A DNA stretch of 64,000 bases from Hyphomicrobiales bacterium (GCA_900469955.1 UBYX01000014.1:1-64000), one strand, 5' to 3'; shown: positions 17,194 to 27,142, counted from the stretch's first letter. A program made the numbers and translations. The notes: generated from the letters alone by a model not told the origin.

Positions 17194-18705
17194 TCAGCCG
17201 ACCCTCAGGCGCAGCACATGGTAGGAAAGCGCCGCAAGCGAACCCTTCACCTTCCCATCCTCAACACCGACGCCTGAACCCTTTTTCGGCACGACGTGGT
17301 CCGGCTTGTCGGGACCATTGGTATCGTTGAGGTCATAACCCTCCATGACATGGTGCTCGACGAGCGTGAGGTTGCCAAATCCGGTGAGCCCGATATCGAG
17401 CTCGGCTTTCTCGGTGAGATGACGGTTCACGATGAAGAGCGTGAGCAGGCCGTCGTCGCGATTGTTCACGGCCGCGACGTCCAGATAGGAGACATCGTCG
17501 GCCACGCTGCAATCGTAGGTCGGACCGTCGACAGCGACACGCAGTGCTTCACCGCGCCCGTAGATCGAAGCGAAGCGGTAGGGATGGTAGATCGTCTGAC
17601 GCCAGGCTGGACCATTTTTTTCGGCACGAATAGGCGCGATAACATTGACGAGCTGCGCGATGCAGGCAATGCGCACCCGGTCGGAGCGGCGGATGAACTC
17701 GTTCAACAGCCCAGCGACAAAGAGGGCGTCCTCGAAATTGTAGGTTTCCTCCAGGAGCGCCGGGGCCTCCGGCCAATCCCAGGTCCGCCAACGGTGGCTG
17801 TCTTCTTCGCGAATGTGATACCAGACGTTCCATTCGTCGAAGCAGATATGGACGTCATTCTTCGCGCGCTTTTTCGACTTCACGTAATCGATCGCGCCCG
17901 CAATCGTTTGGATGTAGCGGCCGGTCTCTTCGATCTTGCCGAAGTAGTTGAGGGTGTCTTTGCTCTTGTTGCCGAAATATTTGTGAAGCGAGATGTAGTC
18001 CACGTTCTCGTAACACTCTTCGAGAACTTCGCGCTCCCATTCCGGATAGGTCGGCATTCCATCGTTCGAGCTGCCACATACGATTGCTTCGATCGAGCTG
18101 TCGAAGCTCTTGAACGCTTTTGCCGTTTCATTGGCGAGCCGTCCGTATTCGACGGCCACCTTGTGGCCGACCTGCCAAGGGCCATCCATCTCGTTTCCGA
18201 GACACCACATTTTGACGTTATGGCCGTCGTTCTTGCCGTGCGAGCGACGCAGATCGCTCCAGGCCGTCCCGGACGGGAAGTTGACGTATTCCAGGAAATT
18301 GCGGGCATCGTCGAGACCGCGTGAACCAAGATTGACCGCCAGCATCATTTCGATACCAGCCATCTGCGACCAATCGGCGAACTCGTTGATGCCGATCTGA
18401 TTGGTCTCCTTTGACCGCCAGGCGAGATCGAGCCGGACCGGGCGCTGGTCACGCGGGCCGATACCATCCTCCCATCGATAGGCCGATACAAAATTGCCGC
18501 CCGGATAGCGTATCGCCGGGATGTTCAGGTCTCTCACGAACGAAAGTACGTCCTTGCGGAAGCCGCGCTCGTCTGCCTGGGGATGGCCGGGCTCGTAGAT
18601 GCCACCATAGATCGCGCGTCCCATATGCTCGATGAAGGCGGAATAGAGCCGCTCGTCGATGTCGCTGATCTTGAAATCCCGATGAACGGCTACGCGTACC
18701 TTCAT
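17194..18705 (-). CDS. abfA: Alpha-N-arabinofuranosidase, GH51
   Basis: A 503-residue glycoside hydrolase family 51 enzyme that releases L-arabinofuranose from arabinan or arabinoxylan oligosaccharides. The acid/base is Glu172 in CLGNEMDGPWQ and the nucleophile Glu291 in CFDEWNVWYH; their 119-residue spacing and the total length match the characterised Geobacillus AbfA (Glu175/Glu294, 502 residues, from memory). There is no signal peptide, so it works in the cytosol on imported oligosaccharides, which explains the ABC importer encoded directly downstream. An ArsR-type operator-like sequence lies 31-57 bases before its ATG, indicating control by the regulator encoded next door. Confidence 0.95.
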   Translation of the reverse strand: MKVRVAVHRDFKISDIDERLYSAFIEHMGRAIYGGIYEPGHPQADERGFRKDVLSFVRDLNIPAIRYPGGNFVSAYRWEDGIGPRDQRPVRLDLAWRSKETNQIGINEFADWSQMAGIEMMLAVNLGSRGLDDARNFLEYVNFPSGTAWSDLRRSHGKNDGHNVKMWCLGNEMDGPWQVGHKVAVEYGRLANETAKAFKSFDSSIEAIVCGSSNDGMPTYPEWEREVLEECYENVDYISLHKYFGNKSKDTLNYFGKIEETGRYIQTIAGAIDYVKSKKRAKNDVHICFDEWNVWYHIREEDSHRWRTWDWPEAPALLEETYNFEDALFVAGLLNEFIRRSDRVRIACIAQLVNVIAPIRAEKNGPAWRQTIYHPYRFASIYGRGEALRVAVDGPTYDCSVADDVSYLDVAAVNNRDDGLLTLFIVNRHLTEKAELDIGLTGFGNLTLVEHHVMEGYDLNDTNGPDKPDHVVPKKGSGVGVEDGKVKGSLAALSYHVLRLRVG

Positions 18706-18735
18706 ATCCGACTGCTCCGTATATCCAAATAAACG

Positions 18736-18762
18736 ATATAGATCGTATTTTCAGATATAGTT
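18736..18762. promoter_or_regulatory. Putative operator before abfA, matching the regulator's own operator
   Basis: A 27-base site with the right arm TCAGATATAGTT (18751-18762), a TTT centre and a degenerate left arm. Aligned without gaps to the perfect palindrome at 19794-19820 it agrees at 20 of 27 positions. It is 31-57 bases upstream of the abfA start, about the same distance as the other site is from the regulator start. Confidence 0.65.
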
Positions 18763-18840
18763 TCGAGCCGGCATCGGAAAGTCAATCGGAAAGAATGCTG
18801 CAACGCAAAACATGCCGATGGCCGCGCGCTCGCCGCGTGG

Positions 18841-19770
18841 TCACCCTGCGGTCTTTAAACGAAGGATTATGTCTTGATCGTAGTTGCCGAAACCGCGGCC
18901 AAAAATATTAATTCCGCCGGGATGTTTTCCGTCCGCCTTGACCTCGACCCGAAGCCGAATGGACCGATGCTCATCAAGCTCGAGGTCTTGCGTATTCACA
19001 TCGGAAATCTTGTAACCATCCACAAAAGTCCCCCTTGGCCCTACGGTCCACGTCTTCAGCATACCGTACTGAGATCCTTTCAGCTTCCACCAAGCCGGCG
19101 TATAAGTGCCCCGCCGATCACCGAAATCGCCGGGAGAAGTCCACACACCGATCTCCCGACCGTTGATGGACAAGACGATGTCCGACGGCCAGTTTGCCAA
19201 TGTGCCCGGCACTTCGGAGCTGACCTCCATGACAATCTCGAGCCGCTCGATGCTATCGCCGCGCAGTTTGGCATTGTTTGGAAACTGATATTCCACGAAA
19301 CCGCTGGTGAACCAGAGCAGGCTTGCTTTCATCCTCTCAGGGTCCATGAACGTCTCCGGCACGTCGAGAAGACCCAGAACGCCTTCGACAGAGCAAATTC
19401 CGCACGGGCCGGTGACGGCGTTATTGGTGTAAAGACCAAGCGGCATCGACACCTCGATCACGTCGGATGAGAGGGCTTGTGTCGTCGGATGGAACGTGAC
19501 GATAAGCTCATCATAGACAGCGAAACAGATCTTCTGATTCCCTTTGCGGGCCTTCTGCATCTCAGTCCGGACAAGGCCGGCTTTCTCCAGGACCTGAAGA
19601 TGGGCCGAAACGGAAGATTGCGGCAGATCGGACAGCTGCGCGAGATCGTTGACATTTATCCCGGGCCGTCTCGACAATTCCTTTAGAAGCTTTACTCGCG
19701 CGAGCGATGAAATGCCTTTGATCGCAGCAAGATCTTTCTCAGGATCGATAACCAGAAAGTTTGAACTCAT
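18841..19770 (-). CDS. ArsR-type regulator with a large C-terminal ligand domain
   Basis: A 309-residue regulator. Residues 15-80 form an ArsR-like winged helix (ISSLARVKLLKEL ... LPQSSVSAHLQVLEKAGLV). The remaining 220 residues are unusual for ArsR proteins, which are normally 90-130 long; they look mostly beta-stranded, with motifs GPCGICS, SINGREIGVW and NIFGRGFGNYDQDI that I associate with the COG4189 group of predicted regulators. No metal-binding cysteine cluster of the arsenic type is seen, so it likely senses a sugar. It is encoded upstream of, and in the same direction as, the arabinosidase operon, with a perfect palindrome before its own start. Confidence 0.8.
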   Translation of the reverse strand: MSSNFLVIDPEKDLAAIKGISSLARVKLLKELSRRPGINVNDLAQLSDLPQSSVSAHLQVLEKAGLVRTEMQKARKGNQKICFAVYDELIVTFHPTTQALSSDVIEVSMPLGLYTNNAVTGPCGICSVEGVLGLLDVPETFMDPERMKASLLWFTSGFVEYQFPNNAKLRGDSIERLEIVMEVSSEVPGTLANWPSDIVLSINGREIGVWTSPGDFGDRRGTYTPAWWKLKGSQYGMLKTWTVGPRGTFVDGYKISDVNTQDLELDEHRSIRLRVEVKADGKHPGGINIFGRGFGNYDQDIILRLKTAG

Positions 19771-19792
19771 CCGTCCGTCTCGTCGTATTGCT

Positions 19793-19821
19793 GAACTGTA
19801 TCGGATTTTCCGATACAGTTC
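19793..19821. promoter_or_regulatory. Perfect palindromic operator before the ArsR-type gene
   Basis: Arms GAACTGTATCGGA (19793-19805) and TCCGATACAGTTC (19809-19821) are exact inverted repeats of 13 bases with a TTT centre. The site is 23-51 bases upstream of the regulator ATG at 19770, where binding would block its promoter. A related 27-base sequence lies before abfA. Confidence 0.75.
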
Positions 19822-19904
19822 TAGAGCAAATACGGTATTCGATCATGGATGCGGATCACCAACGAGGTGCATGCCGGGAGGCTGCGAAAGAGGCGACGAC
19901 GAGC

Positions 19905-20801
19905 CTACCGCCCGCTGCTGGATTTCAATCCGGCTGCAATGGCGTCCAGAACCACCCTGATGCGGTTCGGCAGGAACTGTCGGGAAGGATGCAATGCGTG
20001 AATGGGTAATGAAAGCTTGCGCCAACCGGCAAGTACCTCGACCAAACGGCCAGCTTCGACGTCCTCGCGGACCAATTGGGAGGGCGCATAAACAACGCCT
20101 GCTCCTGCAAGAGCTGCCACACGCAGTGCTTCGCCATTGTCGATCTCGATATTGCCACCTACGTCGACCGTGAAGCGTCCCGCCTCGTCCTCAAACGGCC
20201 ATTGGTCCCGGGGCACCAGATTGAGGTTCAGCACGCACCGCCTGTCTCTGAGCTCCTGCGGGTCTTCAGGCTCACCGTAGACCCCAAGATAAGACGGCGC
20301 TGCGCAACAGACGAAGTCATAGGTGCCAATGCGCCGCGCAATCATCGACGATGGCTGCAGGTGCCCAATTCGAACTGCAAGGTCAAACCCTTCAGCGACC
20401 AGATCCACATTGCGGTCGCTCAGCTTAATCTCGAGGACAAGCGACGGGTGTTGCCTCGCAAACTCCGCGAGGATCGGCGTAATCTCCTTGATACCAAGCG
20501 TGGTGGGCGCGCTTAACCGCACACGGCCAGAAAGTGTGCCGGCGTCGGGACTGGCAATCTCGGCGAGTTCCTCCAGCTGTTCGATTACCTGCATCGCCTT
20601 CAAGAGGAAATTCGACCCGACATCCGTCAGGCGTTGCGTGCGTGTGGTACGCTCGATCAGTTTAGTGCCGAATTCATCCTCAAGCGTTTGAATGCGCCGT
20701 CCGACCATCGCCGGCGACACCTGCAGTCGTCGGGCAGCAGCCGCAAAACTGCCGGACGTTGCGGCCGCAATGAAGGTGCGAAGGTTTTCAAGGTCCGGCA
20801 T
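19905..20801 (-). CDS. LysR-family transcriptional regulator
   Basis: A 298-residue regulator starting MPDLENLRTFIAAATSGS at 20801; earlier in-frame starts add an unconserved leader. The winged helix (RRLQVSPAMVGRRIQTLEDEFG) and the GRVRLSAPTTLG linker place it in the large CrgA/AaeR-like branch often found beside oxidoreductases. It is divergent from the NADP oxidoreductase gene at 20903, and the 101 bases between them hold a perfect inverted repeat of the LysR type, so it probably controls that gene and itself. Confidence 0.9.
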   Translation of the reverse strand: MPDLENLRTFIAAATSGSFAAAARRLQVSPAMVGRRIQTLEDEFGTKLIERTTRTQRLTDVGSNFLLKAMQVIEQLEELAEIASPDAGTLSGRVRLSAPTTLGIKEITPILAEFARQHPSLVLEIKLSDRNVDLVAEGFDLAVRIGHLQPSSMIARRIGTYDFVCCAAPSYLGVYGEPEDPQELRDRRCVLNLNLVPRDQWPFEDEAGRFTVDVGGNIEIDNGEALRVAALAGAGVVYAPSQLVREDVEAGRLVEVLAGWRKLSLPIHALHPSRQFLPNRIRVVLDAIAAGLKSSSGR

Positions 20802-20837
20802 TCGATACATTCTTGCAATATTAAAGATACATTTCTG

Positions 20838-20857
20838 CCAATTATCATCATAATTGG
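20838..20857. promoter_or_regulatory. Inverted repeat between LysR and NADP oxidoreductase genes
   Basis: CCAATTAT (20838-20845) and ATAATTGG (20850-20857) are perfect inverted repeats around a four-base centre, containing the T-N11-A pattern of LysR operators. The site is 46 bases before the oxidoreductase ATG and 37 before the LysR ATG. Confidence 0.6.
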
Positions 20858-20902
20858 ACCGAGCTACTTTGTCTCCATTGAAACCCGACGGAGACATAAA
20901 AC

Positions 20903-21523
20903 ATGAAAACTGCAATCATTGGACTTGGAAACATGGGCCGTGGTCTCGCACGGCGGCTGGCTGGTAGAACTGACCTCCTCCTTGCCGCTCGCAACGAAGC
21001 CGACGCCGCTGGCTTGGCGGCGACGCTCGCCGTCGAATGGTTGGCTATCCCTGAGGCGCTGGCGGCCGCCGACATTATCGTTCTCGGCCTTCCCTATTCG
21101 GCAGCTCTTGGCTTCGTCTCCGACGCGAAGATTGATGGCAAAATTCTCGTCGATATCAGCAACCCGCTCAAGGATGACTTCTCTGGATTGACGATTGGCC
21201 ACGACACCTCCGCTGGCGAGGAAATTCAGAAACAGGCGGACGGCGCTGAAGTCGTCAAGGCCTTCAACACCATCTTCGCGGAGCTCTTCGACGCACCGCG
21301 AGAGGCAACCGCAAACGTTCCGGTTTTTGTTGCGGGTAATACCGCGAAAGCTGTCGAGGCCGTGGAACAGCTTGTCGTCACCGCAGGCTTTGCCGTCGAA
21401 AATGCGGGCGCGCTCGATGCGGCCAGGTTGCTTGAACCCGTTGGCATGCTCAATATCCGCCTTGGCTACGGGCTCGGTCGCGGCACTGCTATCGCGCCGG
21501 CCTGGCTTAAGATCGCCGCTTGA
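20903..21523 (+). CDS. NADPH-dependent F420 reductase-like NAD(P)-binding protein
   Basis: A 206-residue Rossmann protein of the F420-dependent NADP reductase (FNO-like) family. The dinucleotide motif GLGNMG is at residues 7-12, and the fold continues with ADIIVLGLPY, KILVDISNP and VVKAFNTI, all typical of the family. Homologues in bacteria without F420 are generally annotated as NAD(P)-dependent reductases of unknown substrate. It is the sole enzyme gene under the divergent LysR regulator. The 217 bases after it, up to the next LysR gene's 3' end, contain no gene that I can support. Confidence 0.85.
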   Translation: MKTAIIGLGNMGRGLARRLAGRTDLLLAARNEADAAGLAATLAVEWLAIPEALAAADIIVLGLPYSAALGFVSDAKIDGKILVDISNPLKDDFSGLTIGHDTSAGEEIQKQADGAEVVKAFNTIFAELFDAPREATANVPVFVAGNTAKAVEAVEQLVVTAGFAVENAGALDAARLLEPVGMLNIRLGYGLGRGTAIAPAWLKIAA

Positions 21524-21740
21524 ACCGCGAGGTTTGCCCACTCGCCTGCCGGCACGACAGCGCTTGTTTTCAGCGTTGCCGCGTCGACAGGCGTTTTTCC
21601 GCCGCGGTGTCTTAGTAGACTATCTCATTCATCGTGACGCTTGACCGTACATCAGATTGCGCGCCATCGCTTTGCGGCTGGAGGGCGCCGAGCGATGTGA
21701 AAACGGGGACCGCTGCAACATACATTGGCTCAGAGCACCT

Positions 21741-22649
21741 TCAACGCCGCGCCCGCAGCACCTGTCTTGCCAGATCGATAAACGCGCGCAACTTCGGCTG
21801 GGCTTGGGCACGCCTAGGAAAGTACAGGAAGAGGCCAGGCGTCGTCGGAAGGGCGCCTTGGAGAACACGGACAAGATGGCCATCAGCCAATTCACCGTCC
21901 ACTGCAATATCGGCCACATAGGCGAGGCCGAGGCCGGCCCGTGCCCAGGAAACAAGCAGCGCACCGTCATTGACGATCAGGCTACCGGGCGGGTCGAGCG
22001 AAAAGCTTCGGCCATCGCGTTCGAATTCCCACCGATAGACCGCGCCGGAGCTCGGAAACCGATACCGAATTGCCTCATGATCGATCAGGTCTTCTGGCGT
22101 CTCCGGTCGACCGTGGACGGTCAGATAGGCAGGGCTCGCCACGACCGACCAGGCGATATCACGGGTCAGGCGCACCGCTACCATATCGCGCTCGATATAT
22201 TCGCCGATGCGGATGCCGGCATCAAAGCCGCGCTCGGGTAGGTTGACCGTCGCATCTTCGACCGCGACTTCGATCGCAATCTTCGGATATGCGCGTCTCA
22301 GCGCAGGTACAACGGGTTCGACGACCAAGGGCACTGCCATGCGCGGCACGGTCAGGCGCAACAAACCCGACGGCTCATGCGCGGCGGCGGCGGCCTCGAC
22401 CGCGGCAACGATCTCCATGGCAGCGGGGGCGGCGCGCGCCTGCAGTGCCACCCCAGCCTCCGTCAGGCCAACACGTCGCGTCGTGCGGATGAACAGGGGC
22501 GTGCCGAGCTTCGCTTCGAGCGACTTCACTGCTTGGCTGACGGCAGCCGGCGAGACACCCAGTCGCGCTGCAGCTGCAGTGAAACTGCCCGCCTCCGCTG
22601 CAGCGAGGAAGGCCGAGAGGCCGTAAAATGGATCCGGTCGCAGGTTCAT
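21741..22649 (-). CDS. LysR-family transcriptional regulator
   Basis: A 302-residue LysR protein. The N-terminal helix-turn-helix (FTAAAARLGVSPAAVSQAVKSLEAKLG) is followed by the effector domain (LLRLTVPRMAVPLVV). It is divergent from the SDR gene at 22758, with 108 bases between start codons, so control of that gene is likely. A weak AAAAAT/ATTTTT inverted repeat (22673-22678 and 22696-22701) lies in the gap. Confidence 0.9.
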   Translation of the reverse strand: MNLRPDPFYGLSAFLAAAEAGSFTAAAARLGVSPAAVSQAVKSLEAKLGTPLFIRTTRRVGLTEAGVALQARAAPAAMEIVAAVEAAAAAHEPSGLLRLTVPRMAVPLVVEPVVPALRRAYPKIAIEVAVEDATVNLPERGFDAGIRIGEYIERDMVAVRLTRDIAWSVVASPAYLTVHGRPETPEDLIDHEAIRYRFPSSGAVYRWEFERDGRSFSLDPPGSLIVNDGALLVSWARAGLGLAYVADIAVDGELADGHLVRVLQGALPTTPGLFLYFPRRAQAQPKLRAFIDLARQVLRARR

Positions 22650-22757
22650 GCGCCGATCATAAACCGATACTTAAAAATGCTGAAAGCCTACCGCTATTTT
22701 TCCAAGGAGCCGCTGCGGCTAGGCTCCTCTCATCGAAAGACAAGAGAGGATAAGGGC

Positions 22758-23630
22758 ATGACGGAAGCGATCACATCGGAGACAATGGTTCTGCCGCGCC
22801 GGCACCTTCTGACCGGCATGCTTGCTGCTGGCGCAATGGTTGGAACCGAGGTTGTCACGACGCCAGCATTTGCGCAGGCACCTCCTATCCTGGAGGGCAA
22901 GGTCGCGATTGTTACTGGAGGAACCTCGGGTATCGGCGCGACAACTGTCGGCGTCCTTGCACAAGCGGGAGCCAAGGTGGCTTTCAACGGCCGGCGTGAA
23001 GCTCTCGGGCGCCAGGTGGCGAGCCGCCTTCGAGCTGCCGGCGGCGACGTGGTCTATATCAGATCGGACGTGCGCGAGGCACAACAGGTCGAACACTTCG
23101 TGGCCGAGACACTCGAGCGCTACGGTCGCCTTGACATTGCCTTCAACAACGCCGGTATCGACTTGCCGCCGGCGCCGATCGCGGACACCGACATCACCGG
23201 TTTTGATGACCAGATTGCCACCAACTTGCGCGGCGTCTTTCTCGCGATGAAGTACGAGCTGCCGCATCTCGTCAGCTCCAGAGGCGTGATAATCAACATG
23301 GCCTCGATCGGCGGTCGACACGCCTTCCCCAACATAGTCGCCTACGGCGCGTCGAAAGCCGCCGTTATCCACATGACTCGGGCAGCAGCCCAGGAATACG
23401 GAAAGCGAGTGCGCATCAATGCCATAGCCCCCGGGGCGATCGAGACGCCCATGCTCGAGCGGGTACGGCGCGACTGGAGGGTGACGACCGAACAACTCGT
23501 TGCGCCCTACCCTATGGGCCGGGTCGGCACGCCTGAAGAGGTGGCGTCCCTGATCGTCTTCCTCGCCAGCGACGCGAGTTCCTATATAAACGGGCATGTC
23601 ATCGGGATCGATGGCGGTGATCTTGCCTAA
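22758..23630 (+). CDS. SDR oxidoreductase with a Tat-like signal peptide
   Basis: A 290-residue short-chain dehydrogenase whose first 45 residues are not part of the usual domain. They carry a twin-arginine motif (PRRHLLTG, Arg14-Arg15), a hydrophobic stretch (MLAAGAMVG) and an AFA-QA cleavage-like site near residues 37-41. The enzyme domain follows: TGGTSGIG at 53-60, NNAG at 130-133, Ser183, Tyr196 and Lys200. Tat export of a folded, cofactor-loaded SDR is plausible, placing it in the periplasm, whereas most SDRs are cytosolic. The start is the ATG at 22758, shortly after an AGAGAGGA sequence. Its product and substrate are unknown. Confidence 0.85.
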   Translation: MTEAITSETMVLPRRHLLTGMLAAGAMVGTEVVTTPAFAQAPPILEGKVAIVTGGTSGIGATTVGVLAQAGAKVAFNGRREALGRQVASRLRAAGGDVVYIRSDVREAQQVEHFVAETLERYGRLDIAFNNAGIDLPPAPIADTDITGFDDQIATNLRGVFLAMKYELPHLVSSRGVIINMASIGGRHAFPNIVAYGASKAAVIHMTRAAAQEYGKRVRINAIAPGAIETPMLERVRRDWRVTTEQLVAPYPMGRVGTPEEVASLIVFLASDASSYINGHVIGIDGGDLA

Positions 23631-23722
23631 GCTCGTCCAATTCACCTCGTACCACTGGATTGGATGAAGGACGCCATCACCCTATATCGGTCATGGCGCG
23701 TTCGAACAGAAATGCGTCAACC

Positions 23723-24808
<1,086 letters not shown>

Positions 24809-24823
24809 GTCTCTCTCCCGCCC

Positions 24824-25204
24824 TCAGGCCGTGCTTGCGTCTTCGTGGTTGACCGCTGTTCGTGTTCCCGATGAAAAGATGATCAGCGCGAACAGCGGCG
24901 CGGAGCCCAGCGACCGCGCCCAGTGGCGCACGTTGCGTGGGATCCGGATGGCATCGCCGGCATCAAGTCTGTAGACGGCGTCACCCAGCTTGTGTTCGCA
25001 GGCGCCGGAGAGGACGTAAAGAATCTCCTCGCAATCGGGATGGGAATGCAGTGCATTGCGCTCGCCGGGATTGATGAGGCAGGTGCCGAACGTTATCTCG
25101 GCCCCGGGAGCAGCTTCCGCGGTGATCTTCCAGTTCAGTTCCCCCCAGCTGGTCTTTACGACCTCCCCGTCCAGCCGCTTCGAAATCATTTTGTCTTCCG
25201 ACAT
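24824..25204 (-). CDS. Small cupin-domain protein
   Basis: A 126-residue single-domain cupin. Motif 1 is NALHSHPDCEEILYVLSG and motif 2 GDAIRIPRNVRHWARS, giving a His-His-Glu-His metal site. It may be a sugar isomerase-like or sensing protein; small cupins are common beside sugar transporters, and their reactions cannot be read from sequence. The ATG at 25204 is preferred to a start 42 bases upstream, which would add a basic unconserved leader. It lies 16 bases after the Gfo/Idh/MocA gene and 15 before the ATPase gene. Confidence 0.85.
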   Translation of the reverse strand: MSEDKMISKRLDGEVVKTSWGELNWKITAEAAPGAEITFGTCLINPGERNALHSHPDCEEILYVLSGACEHKLGDAVYRLDAGDAIRIPRNVRHWARSLGSAPLFALIIFSSGTRTAVNHEDASTA

Positions 25205-25220
25205 AGGTTTGACCCGCCGT

Positions 25221-26312
25221 TTAAAGGGTTGCGACGACACCGGCATCTGTGTGCCGGTAGAATTCGAAGAGCTTCATGATTTCCCGAGCCACGCCGAGCG
25301 TGCCCTTGGTGATCTCGCCGCCGGACAGGATCGCATCGGTGAGGTGCAGGATTTCCGGCACGTAACCCAGGTAGAAGAGGTTGTTGTTGTAAAGCTGGCC
25401 GAGCGAATGCTCCGGCTCGTAGATGAGAGCGGCATGCTCATCGGGCTGGATAAAGCTTGCGGCACGCCCATAAGAAGGCAGCGAAGCGCGCCGGTAGACG
25501 GTCAGCCGGCTGCCGTTGTCGACGATGGCGTTGGCGCCCTCACCGATGATTTCCACCCGCTCGAACAGGCTGGCGCCCGACTGGCCCGCCGTAAAATGGA
25601 GAGTACCGATCGCACCGGAGCGGAAACGGATATTGGTGACCGTTGCGCCGTTGCGGCCTTCCCACTCGTAGCTCACACGCTCAATCGGCCCGCCGAGATA
25701 GTGAAGGATCGCCGCCGGATGATAGATATGGTCTAGGAAGCTCTGCATCTTCACCAGATCGGAACGCTCGCCAAGCGGAGGCAGGCTCTGCGGATAGCGC
25801 ACGTTGATCGAGGTCAGCGGCCCGAACTCTTCTGAATCGACGAGGTCGCGGAGCTTTTCGATGGTCGGAAAGAAGGTCTTCTTCAATCCCGTCATCACCA
25901 TCCGGCCCGCGTTGGCGCTGGCCTCATCGAGGGCGTCGATTTCGGCAAGGCTTGCAGCGGTCGGTTTTTCCATCCAGACATGCGCACCGGCGGCCAGTGC
26001 GTCGAGCGCCAGACCTGTCGCCTGCACGCGCCCGTCCGGGTGATAGGCGGTCACGAGGAAGACCAGATCGGGCTTTTCCTTCGCGAGCATTTCGTGATGA
26101 TCGGTATAGGCACGCTCCCCGCCGAACAGCCGGGCGAACTGGCTGGCGCGATCAAGGTTCAGGTCGCAGACCCCGACCAGATCGATGGGCGCATAGCGGA
26201 ATGCGGGATAAACGTTACGGTATGCGTGTCCGCCTGCCCCGATAAAGCAAGCACGGATGCGCCGGTCGTATTCGAAGTTGTAGCGGATTTCGCGCTGGAC
26301 GTGATGTGGCAT
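25221..26312 (-). CDS. Gfo/Idh/MocA-family oxidoreductase
   Basis: A 363-residue NAD(P)-dependent dehydrogenase, usually acting on sugars, inositols or their acids. The Rossmann glycine motif GAGGHA is at 25-30 and the catalytic Glu-Lys-Pro at 115-117 (WMEKPTAAS). It starts with an ATG three bases after the permease stop at 26315; a TTG six bases earlier is less likely. Genes for a sugar importer flank it on both sides, so it probably oxidises the imported compound. Confidence 0.9.
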   Translation of the reverse strand: MPHHVQREIRYNFEYDRRIRACFIGAGGHAYRNVYPAFRYAPIDLVGVCDLNLDRASQFARLFGGERAYTDHHEMLAKEKPDLVFLVTAYHPDGRVQATGLALDALAAGAHVWMEKPTAASLAEIDALDEASANAGRMVMTGLKKTFFPTIEKLRDLVDSEEFGPLTSINVRYPQSLPPLGERSDLVKMQSFLDHIYHPAAILHYLGGPIERVSYEWEGRNGATVTNIRFRSGAIGTLHFTAGQSGASLFERVEIIGEGANAIVDNGSRLTVYRRASLPSYGRAASFIQPDEHAALIYEPEHSLGQLYNNNLFYLGYVPEILHLTDAILSGGEITKGTLGVAREIMKLFEFYRHTDAGVVATL

Positions 26313-26314
26313 GG

Positions 26315-27142
26315 TCAACCCTTGATGGCCCCTTGCGTCAGGCCTTCGGTAAAGCGGCGCTGCGTCAGGATGTAGAGGAGGATGATGGGCAGGAAGGAAA
26401 TCACCGTCCCGGAAAACACCAGGCGGTATTCCGATGAATAGGTGCCGGCGAAACGGACGAGGCCGAGCGGCAGCGTCTGCACTTGCGGGCTGATCAGCAC
26501 GACCAGCGGCAGGAAGAAGTCGTTCCAGGTGGAAAGCGCGGAGATGATGATCAGCGCCTGTACCGCCGGAGTAGAGATCGGCAGGAACACCTTGGTCAGA
26601 ATCTGCAGATGGGTGGCTCCGTCGACCTTGGCCGCTTCCACCAGTTCGTCCGGCACGTTGGTGAAGAAGCTGCGCATCAGGAAAATGCCGAACGGAATGC
26701 CGTTACTCACCTGCGCAAGTACGATGCCGCTCAGCGAATTGACCAGTCCGAGCGCCGTCAGCACCTCGTAGAGCGGAATGACGATTGCCTGGATAGGGAT
26801 GGTGAGCCCGAGGATGAAAGCATAGAACAGCCATTCGCGCCCCGGAAAGCGGATCTTCGACAGCGCATAGCCTGCAGGCGTGCATGTCAGGAGCGTGAGC
26901 GCCACCACGCCGGCGAGGTTGAGGAAGCTATTGCCGATCAGTTCACTGAAACCGCCGATCTGCCAGGCATCCTGATAGTTGCGCCACATCAGATTGGCCG
27001 GCAGGCTGAGCGGGTCGGCCTGGCCGATCTCGATCTCGCTCTTCAGACTGGAAACGATCAGCCAGGCGAAGGGTGCGAGCACCAGCAGCAACACCGGAGC
27101 GAGCGCGACCACCGTCGGCCATTCGCGTTTGTGCATCGTCAT
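26315..27142 (-). CDS. Sugar ABC transporter permease (MalG type)
   Basis: A 275-residue CUT1 permease. The coupling loop is PDELVEAAKVDGATHLQILTKVFLPI and the C-terminus is the usual RRFTEGLTQGAIKG. The ATG at 27142 overlaps the stop of the partner permease (ATGA), which also supports this start over one 21 bases upstream. Confidence 0.93.
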   Translation of the reverse strand: MTMHKREWPTVVALAPVLLLVLAPFAWLIVSSLKSEIEIGQADPLSLPANLMWRNYQDAWQIGGFSELIGNSFLNLAGVVALTLLTCTPAGYALSKIRFPGREWLFYAFILGLTIPIQAIVIPLYEVLTALGLVNSLSGIVLAQVSNGIPFGIFLMRSFFTNVPDELVEAAKVDGATHLQILTKVFLPISTPAVQALIIISALSTWNDFFLPLVVLISPQVQTLPLGLVRFAGTYSSEYRLVFSGTVISFLPIILLYILTQRRFTEGLTQGAIKG

